Of a stretch of DNA of 64,000 nt, positions 52,922 to 60,608 are shown in pieces. This stretch comes from Psychroserpens sp. Hel_I_66 (GTDB taxonomy: Bacteria; Bacteroidota; Bacteroidia; Flavobacteriales; Flavobacteriaceae), in NCBI RefSeq assembly GCF_000799465.1, contig NZ_JUGU01000001.1, forward strand, positions 1,736,001 through 1,800,000. Reading direction: 5' to 3'. How positions within the stretch are numbered: the stretch's first letter is position 1; each line of letters begins with the position of its first letter. A model generated the notes under the pieces. That model did no database searches. It saw only the letters and a program-made list of their open reading frames with translations, and was not told where the DNA came from. A program made the position numbers and the translations under genes.

Positions 52922-53054
52922 CTACAACATTGTATAACCGCAATTACGGCGGATTCGGATACGTCCGAATCCACTCGGAATTGCTAAAGTCTGTGCCAAA
53001 CCGAAAATTAACGCATACCAACCCGTAACTGACGGTTATACGTTACCGTTGCCC
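52922..53054 (+). repeat. attC-like site 27 (CCG/CGG type)
   Basis: It opens CTACAAC and closes GTTGCCC. It is the same subfamily as site 24, with TATAACCGCAATTACGG on the left and ACGGTTATA on the right. Confidence 0.82.
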
Positions 53055-53079
53055 ACAATTTGAGAAAAATCGTAAATCA

Positions 53080-53724
53080 ATGAAAATAAGTCTATTAATT
53101 GGAATTCTTTTTGGCTCAACTTTATTTGCGTGCGGAAACAAAAATGATGACAGATTTGTTTTCTTCCTTCACAATCGATTTTTAGAAGAACACGAACTGA
53201 ATGAGTTGCATCCCGAATTTGGGCGGACTGAATATAACGAAATTATTGCTGAATTTAAAAAAGGAGGACTTAAAGTAATATCCGAAAAACGGAATGGAAA
53301 TGTTAACGCAAGAGAATACGCAATCGGAATCGTAACCCAAATTGACAGTTTAATAAAGAACGAAATAGAACCGAGAAAAATAACTGTGGTTGGAACTTCA
53401 AAAGGCGGATATATTGCTCAATACGTTTCGACTTTAGCAAATAATCAAGATTTGAATTTTGTATTTATTGCAAGTTTTAGGAATAGTGATATTCAAAATA
53501 TACCTGAAATCAATTTTTGCGGAAATATTTTAACGATTTACGAAAAGTCCGACCCATTTGGAGTTTCTTCATTGGAACGAAAGAAAATCTCGAATTGCGA
53601 AATAAAACACTTTAAAGAAATCGAACTGAATACAGGAATGGGACACGGATTTTTATTTAAACCATTAAATGAATGGATTGAACCGACAATAAAGTGGGCG
53701 AATGGAAATTACAACGTGGAATAA
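53080..53724 (+). CDS. Alpha/beta-hydrolase-like lipoprotein, 214 aa (cassette 28, copy A2)
   Basis: Identical protein to the gene at 31496, with the same GTSKGG nucleophile elbow. The 812-bp cassette (53049-53860) equals the first copy, while the flanks are unrelated. The order of the three duplicated cassettes here (C, B, A, with others between) is the reverse of the first block (A, B, C adjacent). Confidence 0.82.
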   Translation: MKISLLIGILFGSTLFACGNKNDDRFVFFLHNRFLEEHELNELHPEFGRTEYNEIIAEFKKGGLKVISEKRNGNVNAREYAIGIVTQIDSLIKNEIEPRKITVVGTSKGGYIAQYVSTLANNQDLNFVFIASFRNSDIQNIPEINFCGNILTIYEKSDPFGVSSLERKKISNCEIKHFKEIELNTGMGHGFLFKPLNEWIEPTIKWANGNYNVE

Positions 53725-53731
53725 AAACTGT

Positions 53732-53866
53732 GGGCAACACCGTGTATAATTAATTGCTTGGTTCTAGCCTACTTGCGAAAATTCCTGCGGAATATTCACG
53801 GGTTCGTAAATGTTTACTAACTTAGTTGCTTAACCACGCAACTAACCATACACAATCACGTTACCA
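53732..53866 (+). repeat. attC-like site 28 (same as site 3)
   Basis: It opens GGGCAAC and closes GTTACCA. It matches site 3 up to GTT, then diverges. Confidence 0.85.
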
Positions 53867-53883
53867 CACATTTGGCAAAACCG

Positions 53884-54417
53884 ATGAGAAAAGGAATTTT
53901 AATAACAATAATTGGCATTATAATTATCGGAATTGGATATTTTGGATTTCAAATGTTTGACTTTGCAAAAGGAGTAAAAGAAGATGTTAGACAAAATGCT
54001 AATCAGAATTTGATTCTGGTTGCTAATGACTATGAAATTGACTTAACCGATTTAGATTCTGTACGTGAAAACCTAAACGGATTTTGGATTCCTGAAAACA
54101 ATATTAACGGAGAAAACATATTGTGGTTGGACTTTCATAAAGAGAAGAATTTCGCGACTTGGGAAACAATACCTTATACAGAAAAAATTAAACGAACTGA
54201 AGCACTACCAATGACTTCTTGTGGAACAATTGCTGGATTAATAAAATTAAATAGTAAAATCCAACTGGAATTTGTTGGTTTAGGAGGTTCTGACACGACC
54301 GAAATCGAATCTTTAACTAAAACAAAATTCAAATTGGACGGAATAACATATTTGAGACATAAAGGTTATGATTTTTTAAAAACTTGGAATGTTCACGGAT
54401 ATGAATCTGAAAAATAA
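53884..54417 (+). CDS. Membrane-anchored protein, 177 aa (cassette 29)
   Basis: The ATG at 53884 is preferred to an upstream TTG. The N-terminal helix (ILITIIGIIIIGIGYFGF) is followed by an extracytoplasmic domain (NLNGFWIPENNINGENILWLDF ... MTSCGTIAGLIKLN). This resembles small beta-barrel (lipocalin-like) proteins, but no family is certain. Cassette ends GTTACCACAC and GTGTGGTAAC pair exactly. Confidence 0.68.
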   Translation: MRKGILITIIGIIIIGIGYFGFQMFDFAKGVKEDVRQNANQNLILVANDYEIDLTDLDSVRENLNGFWIPENNINGENILWLDFHKEKNFATWETIPYTEKIKRTEALPMTSCGTIAGLIKLNSKIQLEFVGLGGSDTTEIESLTKTKFKLDGITYLRHKGYDFLKTWNVHGYESEK

Positions 54418-54425
54418 AAAACGTG

Positions 54426-54558
54426 TGGTAACACCGTGTATAAGCTATGGCTTGTCCTCGCCCACTTGGAAAATCCTGCGGATTTTCCTCTGGCAAGTAT
54501 CGGTTTGGAATTGTCCGTAACGAACCCACGCCACAGCTCATACACAAGACCGTTGGCA
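54426..54558 (+). repeat. attC-like site 29 (TATGGC type)
   Basis: It opens TGGTAAC and closes GTTGGCA. The arms are GTGTATAAGCTATGGC and GCCACAGCTCATACAC. GTGTAT/ATACAC replaces GTATAT/ATATAC of its relatives, changed on both sides. Confidence 0.82.
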
Positions 54559-54563
54559 AACAT

Positions 54564-54998
54564 ATGAGAAAAATCAATCTACTAATATTAACATTCGTTC
54601 TTTTCGCTTCTTTACAAAGTTGTTCTCAAGGATATCCTGAAGAATTAAAAGTTGGAGTTTTTAAAACTACGACTGAATTAAATACGGTGAAATATTTATA
54701 TCGGAATTTTGATTATCAATATATCTATTCGGAATCTCATCCTGGTGGAAACAAATTATCGAAAATAACGTGGAAAAAATCTGGTTATGAATTAGAAACT
54801 ATAAATAAAACCAGCAAATTTGATTCCTTGACGCAAACTATAGTTCTTGACAAATATGAGAAGAATAGCTCATTTACAGAAACTACGTTTACAGACGGAA
54901 TTGGATTAAAATTCACAACGAAATGGATAAGGATTGACAAGTCACCTGATAAGAAACTGATTGAAATAATGAAAGAAAACGGAATAAAACCGAAATAA
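54564..54998 (+). CDS. Lipoprotein, 144 aa (cassette 30)
   Basis: The ATG at 54564 gives a signal (LLILTFVLFASLQSCSQ) with a lipobox Cys near residue 20. The longer frame upstream is attC sequence. The mature protein is beta-rich (TTELNTVKYLYRNFDYQY) with no recognised family. Cassette ends GTTGGCAAAC and GTTTGCCAAC pair exactly. Confidence 0.72.
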   Translation: MRKINLLILTFVLFASLQSCSQGYPEELKVGVFKTTTELNTVKYLYRNFDYQYIYSESHPGGNKLSKITWKKSGYELETINKTSKFDSLTQTIVLDKYEKNSSFTETTFTDGIGLKFTTKWIRIDKSPDKKLIEIMKENGIKPK

Positions 54999-55005
54999 AT
55001 ACGTT

Positions 55006-55137
55006 TGCCAACACCGTATATAATTTATTGCTAGTTATAGCCTACTTACGAAAATCCCCGCGGATTTTCTATTCGGTTTTTATTTTCTAAATTATGTGCT
55101 TAAACCACGCAACAAACCATATACAAAACCGTTGTAA
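55006..55137 (+). repeat. attC-like site 30
   Basis: It opens TGCCAAC and closes GTTGTAA. The arms are GTATATAATTTATTGC and GCAACAAACCATATAC. Confidence 0.82.
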
Positions 55138-55143
55138 AACATT

Positions 55144-55617
55144 TTGAAGAAACTCTGGAACATATTATTAATACTGATTGGAATAGGAAGTTTATTGCTT
55201 ATCGCCTTTACGATTTTCGTTGCAACAGCTTTAGGAAAAAGAGGTGGTAATACAGAATATACCTCTACAGAGTATTTAATTTCCGAAAAACAGAATCCTA
55301 AATCCGAATTAATTTTAACGGACACTATTCCTCAAAGAAAAATGGATTATGAATTATATTTTTCGGAATTTGGTGGGCGAATGGACAATTTGCCTGTAGA
55401 AATAAAAATAACTGGAAATAAAATAATTGTATATAATAACGAAAAAAATCCTCTGACAGGTGGAAAAATATTAATTGAGGGAATTTTATTAAAACACAAA
55501 ACTGGAAAGTGGATTATCGGAGAAACTGAAAATGACCAAAATGCGGAGGAAATTGGAGGATGTTCTGGGGGACCGACACCAATCGATTTTGAAACGAAAA
55601 TAATAGAATGGTGTTAG
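55144..55617 (+). CDS. Membrane-anchored protein, 157 aa (cassette 31)
   Basis: Start is TTG, 7 bp after the core. One N-terminal helix (ILLILIGIGSLLLIAFTIFV) precedes an extracytoplasmic beta domain (YELYFSEFGGRMDNLPVEIKI). No family is recognised. Cassette ends GTTGTAAAAC and GTTTTACAAC pair exactly. Confidence 0.66.
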   Translation: MKKLWNILLILIGIGSLLLIAFTIFVATALGKRGGNTEYTSTEYLISEKQNPKSELILTDTIPQRKMDYELYFSEFGGRMDNLPVEIKITGNKIIVYNNEKNPLTGGKILIEGILLKHKTGKWIIGETENDQNAEEIGGCSGGPTPIDFETKIIEWC

Positions 55618-55628
55618 AAAAAAACGTT

Positions 55629-55760
55629 TTACAACACCGTATATAAGCTATGGCTTGGTCAGTCCACACTTGGAAAATCCTCCGGATTTTCCAAAGTCAG
55701 TTTTTATCAGGAAAGGTCTGTGCCGAGACACGCCACAGCCCATATACATCAACGTTACCC
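55629..55760 (+). repeat. attC-like site 31 (TATGGC type)
   Basis: It opens TTACAAC and closes GTTACCC. The arms are GTATATAAGCTATGGC and GCCACAGCCCATATAC. Confidence 0.8.
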
Positions 55761-55777
55761 ATAAGCTGAACCAACCA

Positions 55778-56572
55778 TTGAAAATACTACTTCACATAAT
55801 AATTATTGTTTTTTTGACTGTTGTAACTCAAATTGGTGGAATAATATATTTGATTGCAATTTTGCTGGTTAAGAAAAGTGCGGAAAAGAAACGATTGAAA
55901 CGCATTGGAATTTTCGCAGTTCTATATTTGCTTACAACATTTTTAATCGTTCCAAATGTCGCACCGATTTTCGGGCGTGAAAAAATAAAAGAATCGGAAT
56001 TTTTAAAAGCTCATTCTTTATTTTACAAACTTGCTAATAGAAACTATGTGAGACCAGAATTGAACAAAACTATCGGACAAATTGCAACCGAATTTGAAAT
56101 ACAGAACACAGGAATAAAAATGGTTTATCTCGATGCCAATTTTCCTTTCATAAACAAATTTCCTCTTTTGCCTCATTTGAGCCACAACGATGGAAAAAAA
56201 ATTGACGTTTCTCTGATTTACGAAAATGATAACGGACAATTGACAAATAAAAAGCCATCAATTAGTGGATATGGAGTTTATGAAATGCCAACGGAAAAAG
56301 AATATGACCAAGCCGAAGTTTGTAAGGTTAAAGGAAATTGGCAATATGATTTTCCGAAATATCTGACTTTAGGCACCATCAATAAAGACATTGAGTTTTC
56401 CGAAAAAGGAACTCGACAATTGGCAAAACTGATTTTAAAAGAAGATAATATTGGTAAATTATTCATCGAACCGCATTTAAAAACCCGACTGAATTTGAAC
56501 AACGGAAAAGTACGGTTTCACGGATGTCAAGCAGTAAGACACGATGACCACATACATTTCCAACTGAAATAA
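55778..56572 (+). CDS. LAS-type metallopeptidase-like membrane protein, 264 aa (cassette 32)
   Basis: The TTG at 55778 is taken as start; the longer frame is attC. Two N-terminal helices (about residues 3-30 and 45-62) precede a domain with SHNDGKKIDVSLIY near residue 145 and CQAVRHDDHIHFQLK at the end. The HxxxxxxD and HxH pattern is that of zinc peptidases of the M15/M74 (LAS) type that cut peptidoglycan stems. The protein is probably membrane-anchored and periplasmic. This would be a cell-wall enzyme carried as a cassette. Cassette ends GTTACCCATA and TATGGGTAAC pair exactly. Confidence 0.75.
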   Translation: MKILLHIIIIVFLTVVTQIGGIIYLIAILLVKKSAEKKRLKRIGIFAVLYLLTTFLIVPNVAPIFGREKIKESEFLKAHSLFYKLANRNYVRPELNKTIGQIATEFEIQNTGIKMVYLDANFPFINKFPLLPHLSHNDGKKIDVSLIYENDNGQLTNKKPSISGYGVYEMPTEKEYDQAEVCKVKGNWQYDFPKYLTLGTINKDIEFSEKGTRQLAKLILKEDNIGKLFIEPHLKTRLNLNNGKVRFHGCQAVRHDDHIHFQLK

Positions 56573-56586
56573 AAGAAAAAGCCTAT

Positions 56587-56720
56587 GGGTAACAACGTGT
56601 ATAATTAATTGCTATGGCAAGTGCTTATCTGGAAAATTCCTTCGGAATTTTCTATGGCAAGTATTTGTTTACTAAATTAGTTGCTGAACCACGCAACTAA
56701 CCATACACAAAACGTTGTGC
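56587..56720 (+). repeat. attC-like site 32
   Basis: It opens GGGTAAC and closes GTTGTGC. The arms are GTGTATAATTAATTGC and GCAACTAACCATACAC. Confidence 0.82.
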
Positions 56721-56725
56721 ATAAT

Positions 56726-57160
56726 ATGAAAAACCAAGCTTTGAGAACAATATTACTAATCGGAATTCTACTTTTTACTTACTCTTGCGGAGTAAATAAA
56801 AATGTGAAATCTAACTCAAATTCTGAATTACCAAAAGAACTTTTCCAACGTTGGAAATTGGATTACGGAATGGTAAACGGAGAAAAAATAAGCGGACTTC
56901 CAAAATCACCAAGTAATGACTACGAATTCAAACAGAATGGAGAATATCTTCTTTTCAACGAGGATGAAACTTATATGACTGGAACGTGGGAATATAATAG
57001 CGATGAAAAAATCATTTACACGAAACGTGACAATGGAGAAATAAATGGAAAAATAGCGGATTTAAAAGCGGAAAGCATAACTCTTATTCCAGCTGGAAAA
57101 GCTGTTGAGGGAACGCCTTTTGAAAACTTCCGATTTTATTACACACCGAAAACTGAATAA
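56726..57160 (+). CDS. Lipocalin-like lipoprotein, 144 aa (cassette 33)
   Basis: The ATG at 56726 gives a lipoprotein signal (TILLIGILLFTYSCG). The mature part has the LFQRWKLDYGMVNGEK ... FKQNGEYLLFNEDETYMTGTWEYNSDEKIIYT pattern of small bacterial lipocalin-like domains, in which a W near the start and GxWxxxxDxxI are typical. It would bind a small ligand at the outer membrane. Cassette ends GTTGTGCATA and TATGCACAAC pair. Confidence 0.78.
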   Translation: MKNQALRTILLIGILLFTYSCGVNKNVKSNSNSELPKELFQRWKLDYGMVNGEKISGLPKSPSNDYEFKQNGEYLLFNEDETYMTGTWEYNSDEKIIYTKRDNGEINGKIADLKAESITLIPAGKAVEGTPFENFRFYYTPKTE

Positions 57161-57168
57161 AATACTAT

Positions 57169-57301
57169 GCACAACACCGTATAAAAAAAATTGCTAGTTT
57201 TAGCTAAACCAAAGTTAGTTGCTCGTTTGCTAGCTTCTGATTTTCCTTCGGAAAATCCTCGCACACAAACACGCAACTTTCCTTATACATAAACGTTGTG
57301 C
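57169..57301 (+). repeat. attC-like site 33
   Basis: It opens GCACAAC and closes GTTGTGC. The arms are GTATAAAAAAAATTGC and GCAACTTTCCTTATAC, with the GATTTTCC/GGAAAATC centre. Confidence 0.8.
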
Positions 57302-57314
57302 GTAAGCTGAAAAA

Positions 57315-57914
57315 ATGAATCGACTAACATTCATAATACTGATTTTCGGACTTTTAAGTTGTAATAATGGAAATCAAAAAAAAGATAAAATGGAATCACA
57401 AATTGCGGATTTAGAAACTCTAGCATTTGAGGGAATAAGTATAGATTTTCAATTTAATGCGGACAAACCGACTTTCGGAGATTTGTTTTTAATTGTTGGT
57501 TTTGAAAACCCTAATTTTATTCCGAACAGTAGAGAATTTGAAAAACTTGCTGAATTAGGATTTGAACAAACTGATGACTATTTCGCAATCAAAAACGAAA
57601 CGGAAAATGGAGATGATGTAAAACTTTGGTTATTTCCAATAATAAATGGAGAAGAAGTTTATCACAATGACGGACCTTTTGATGCGATTAGAGTTTCGTA
57701 TGTTATACTTAGAAATGACGAAAAAACGGCTGAACTTTATGAAAACACATTTAATTCAATAAAATCAAACTTAGATGTTACACCAAAGTTTGACGGAAAA
57801 CGAATTGACAATTTTGGAGAAATAAAGAAAATAATAAACAAAACCGTTCAATACTGTAGAGAAGAATTAAAAGTAGAACCTGATTCTGATAAAGCTTTGC
57901 AACTAGATTGGTAA
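57315..57914 (+). CDS. Lipoprotein, 199 aa (cassette 34)
   Basis: The signal (FIILIFGLLSCNN) ends at a lipobox Cys near residue 16. The mature protein is acidic and alpha/beta (ISIDFQFNADKPTFGDLFLIVGF, FDAIRVSYVILRNDEKTAELYE) with no recognised family. Cassette ends GTTGTGCG and CGCACAAC pair. Confidence 0.72.
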   Translation: MNRLTFIILIFGLLSCNNGNQKKDKMESQIADLETLAFEGISIDFQFNADKPTFGDLFLIVGFENPNFIPNSREFEKLAELGFEQTDDYFAIKNETENGDDVKLWLFPIINGEEVYHNDGPFDAIRVSYVILRNDEKTAELYENTFNSIKSNLDVTPKFDGKRIDNFGEIKKIINKTVQYCREELKVEPDSDKALQLDW

Positions 57915-57924
57915 TAAAGCCAGC

Positions 57925-58122
57925 GCACAACAACGTATAAAAACAATAGGGCAATTGTAGCAAAACCGAATGGTTCGGGCGCATTTGCGATGTCGCCAAA
58001 TTTTTAAATTTGGCTTATTGACAAAAAAAAATAATAAGAATAATTTAAAAATTCGGCTTGTGTTCAACCGAATGGTAACAGCATATTTTCCGCCCTACTG
58101 TTCTTATACACAAACGTTGTAC
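57925..58122 (+). repeat. attC-like site 34 (long type)
   Basis: It opens GCACAAC and closes GTTGTAC. It is of the 195-bp subfamily with CCAAATTTTTAAATTTGG and the AAAATTCGGC right half. Confidence 0.8.
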
Positions 58123-58149
58123 ACAATACCCACTCAAACCCGAAACTGA

Positions 58150-59007
58150 ATGTTAGAAGGAGAATATATTAAAAACAATACACGATTTTGCAAACCCCCA
58201 AGGTTTAATGAAAATCATCTTATTGAAAGAAATATAATTTTTATTTATTCTGACACAATAAAAGAAGATGTAATTAATCTATTGAACGAAGATGGAATTA
58301 ATACCATTCGATTAACTACTCATAATTACAAACTTGACAATATTGATTTTTTAAAAAATTATGATTTGAGTTTTATTGAATCTATTGATATATTGAGTGA
58401 TTCAATCAAAAACATAGACGGTATTTATAGTTTGAAAAACTTAAAAGCCATAAGTTCTAAAAACTCTAATATTGATTATACTCAATTTGAAAATCTAAAA
58501 TCTGTTGGAATAAATATAGTTGACAAATATATAATCGACAAATTATCGATGACAACAAATTTAGAAAGATTAAGTCTTATGAATAAATATAGTGAAACGG
58601 ACTTAAACAAAATTTCTGGAAACAAAAAAATGAAACAACTTACAATCAGAGGAAGTAAATTAACATCTCTGAAGGGATTAGAGAGTTTCCCTGAATTAGA
58701 GAGTTTGGAGTTATTTCATAACAGGAGTTTATTAAGTCTTGAAGGAATAACAGAAAACCATATTAAACTTAAAAAAATCTATATCTATATAGCACCAAAA
58801 TTGTTTAAAGTCAACGAGTATTTGATTAAACTAACGAGGTTGAAATACTTACAATTAGAGGCTAAAGAAATCGATTCGTTCAAATTCCTTAATTCACTTA
58901 ACGAGCTTGAACTTGTTGGAATACATAATTTACTGAATAACAGTGAAGATGGAGACAAAGAACCACTTTTGAAAGCTTTAAAGCGAACCAATGGACAAAT
59001 ATGGTAA
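58150..59007 (+). CDS. Leucine-rich-repeat-like protein, 285 aa (cassette 35)
   Basis: Irregular leucine-rich repeats are visible: TTNLERLSLMNKYSETDLNKI, KMKQLTIRGSKLTSLKGLESF, PELESLELFHNRSLLSLEGI and RLKYLQLEAKEIDSFKFL. There is no signal peptide, so it is a cytoplasmic protein-binding candidate. The first 60 residues are not repetitive. Cassette ends GTTGTACACA and TGTGTACAAC pair exactly. Confidence 0.75.
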   Translation: MLEGEYIKNNTRFCKPPRFNENHLIERNIIFIYSDTIKEDVINLLNEDGINTIRLTTHNYKLDNIDFLKNYDLSFIESIDILSDSIKNIDGIYSLKNLKAISSKNSNIDYTQFENLKSVGINIVDKYIIDKLSMTTNLERLSLMNKYSETDLNKISGNKKMKQLTIRGSKLTSLKGLESFPELESLELFHNRSLLSLEGITENHIKLKKIYIYIAPKLFKVNEYLIKLTRLKYLQLEAKEIDSFKFLNSLNELELVGIHNLLNNSEDGDKEPLLKALKRTNGQIW

Positions 59008-59021
59008 CGAAAAAGTACTGT

Positions 59022-59155
59022 GTACAACACCGTGTAAAAAACATTGCTTATTTTAGTTCAATCGTTTGGGCATTGCGTGTTTGCCAGCTTCCGATTTTCC
59101 TGCGGAAAATCCTCGCAAGCAAGCACGCAACGTCCTTTACACATTAACGTTGTAA
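59022..59155 (+). repeat. attC-like site 35
   Basis: It opens GTACAAC and closes GTTGTAA. The arms begin GTGTAAAAAACATTGC and end GCAACGTCCTTTACAC, with the GATTTTCC/GGAAAATC centre. Confidence 0.8.
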
Positions 59156-59172
59156 CACATTTCAAAAAAACT

Positions 59173-59970
59173 ATGGGAATATTTGATAAGCTTTTTGGTT
59201 CTAAAAAAACCGATTCCAAAATTGAGGTTAAAATACCAAATAATGACAAATTAATTAGTCTTTTAGAAAGCTATGGAAAGAACCAAAGTAAAGAAAATTA
59301 TCAAAAAGCTTTTAATGAAATAGTTGACGGGAATTCTTTCTTAATCCTTCCTTCCATTAATGATGGAAATGACAAAAACGAATGGAAAACACTCAAAAAA
59401 GATTCGACATTAAAATTAACTTCTGTTTTTAATCAAGATGGCTTAAAAGTTTTGGGAGCTTTTACAACACCAGAAAAACTTTTGGAATGGTCAAAGAAAG
59501 AAACTGAATACACAGCGATGAACGCAAAAGATGCGATTGATTTTTGCCAAACTCACGGAATTGACCGAATTGTAATCGATTCAGATTCATCAACAATGTT
59601 CATTTTAGAGAGAAATAAGGAAAATGTAAAAACTGAAACAATTCAAGAAGAAACAGAAGTACAAGTTGGAACGCCAATGAAACCGATTTCTGCAAAAAAT
59701 CTGATAAAGTTCCAGCAGAATTTCGCAAAAGTTGATGTGATTAAAGAAGTTTATCAATATGCAATGGTTCGAAATAACGAGAGTATTTTAGTACTTGGAT
59801 ATGTACTTGACACATATACAGATAATTCGAGAACTGCTTGTATTCATACTATACAGAATTCTATGGATGGAGAAACTTTAGAATTACCATTAGAAATGTT
59901 TATGTTGGAAGATGAAAGTTGGCTTCAAACCGTAAAAGGAATTGAGAATTCATTAATATACAGTCGATAA
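59173..59970 (+). CDS. SseB-like protein, 265 aa (cassette 36)
   Basis: The ATG at 59173 (GIFDKLFGSKK) replaces a longer frame that runs back into attC site 35. The SseB-type N-terminal domain is suggested by SFLILPSINDGNDKNEW, LKLTSVFNQDGLKVLGAFTTPEKLLEW and AKDAIDFCQTHGIDRIVIDSDSS. The C-terminal domain (about 170-265) may be SseB-like as well. Cytoplasmic; the function of chromosomal SseB-domain proteins is unclear. Cassette ends GTTGTAACAC and GTGTTACAAC pair. Confidence 0.8.
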   Translation: MGIFDKLFGSKKTDSKIEVKIPNNDKLISLLESYGKNQSKENYQKAFNEIVDGNSFLILPSINDGNDKNEWKTLKKDSTLKLTSVFNQDGLKVLGAFTTPEKLLEWSKKETEYTAMNAKDAIDFCQTHGIDRIVIDSDSSTMFILERNKENVKTETIQEETEVQVGTPMKPISAKNLIKFQQNFAKVDVIKEVYQYAMVRNNESILVLGYVLDTYTDNSRTACIHTIQNSMDGETLELPLEMFMLEDESWLQTVKGIENSLIYSR

Positions 59971-59978
59971 AAAACGTG

Positions 59979-60173
59979 TTACAACAACGTATATATCTCA
60001 TAGCTAGTTAGTTGATTAATCAAAGTTAAGGCTTATTTGCAAGTCCGCCAAATTTTTTAATTTGGCTTATTGAGTAAAAAAGATAATAAGAAAATTAAAA
60101 AATTCGGCTCGTGCTTCATCTGAAAATAATTTCATAATTTGCACGCTACGAGCCATATACAGAGACGTTGCCC
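59979..60173 (+). repeat. attC-like site 36 (long type)
   Basis: It opens TTACAAC and closes GTTGCCC. It is of the 195-bp subfamily with CCAAATTTTTTAATTTGG and AAAATTCGGCTCGTG. Confidence 0.8.
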
Positions 60174-60178
60174 ACAAT

Positions 60179-60601
60179 ATGAAAAAAGCTCTTTTGATAT
60201 TAATAATTGGAATTCTAAATTGGAATTGCAACTCTGATAAAAAAAGTTACGAACCGAATTTAGCAATGATAAATCAAAAATCGGAACAAGACAATTCATT
60301 CGAAAAAGGGAAAACCTTATTCAAAGAGAATTGTGTTGCTTGCCATTATATCGGAATGAACAAAATAGCGACCGCACCAGCATTAGGCGGAATAACAGAA
60401 AGGCGTAATAAAGAATGGCTTTATAACTATACAAGAAACTCAAGTGAAATGTATAAAAATGGCGATAGCATTGCGATTGAATTAAGAAATCAAGGTTGGG
60501 CGTTAATGTTTTCGTTTCCGAATTTGACTGACAAAAACTTGGATGACATATATCACTTTGTGGAAAAGCAATACGAATTGACTAAAAAACGGAATAAATA
60601 A
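60179..60601 (+). CDS. Cytochrome c lipoprotein, 140 aa (cassette 37, last)
   Basis: A signal with a Cys near residue 17 (GILNWNCNSD) precedes a class I cytochrome c domain. The haem motif is CVACH near residue 52 (GKTLFKENCVACHYIG), then a MFSFPNLTDKNLDDIYHFVEKQ end in which Met is a likely axial ligand. It is a periplasmic, probably lipid-anchored electron carrier. Cassette ends GTTGCCCACA and TGTAGGCAAC match with one change, weaker than elsewhere. Confidence 0.88.
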   Translation: MKKALLILIIGILNWNCNSDKKSYEPNLAMINQKSEQDNSFEKGKTLFKENCVACHYIGMNKIATAPALGGITERRNKEWLYNYTRNSSEMYKNGDSIAIELRNQGWALMFSFPNLTDKNLDDIYHFVEKQYELTKKRNK

Positions 60602-60608
60602 ATACTGT

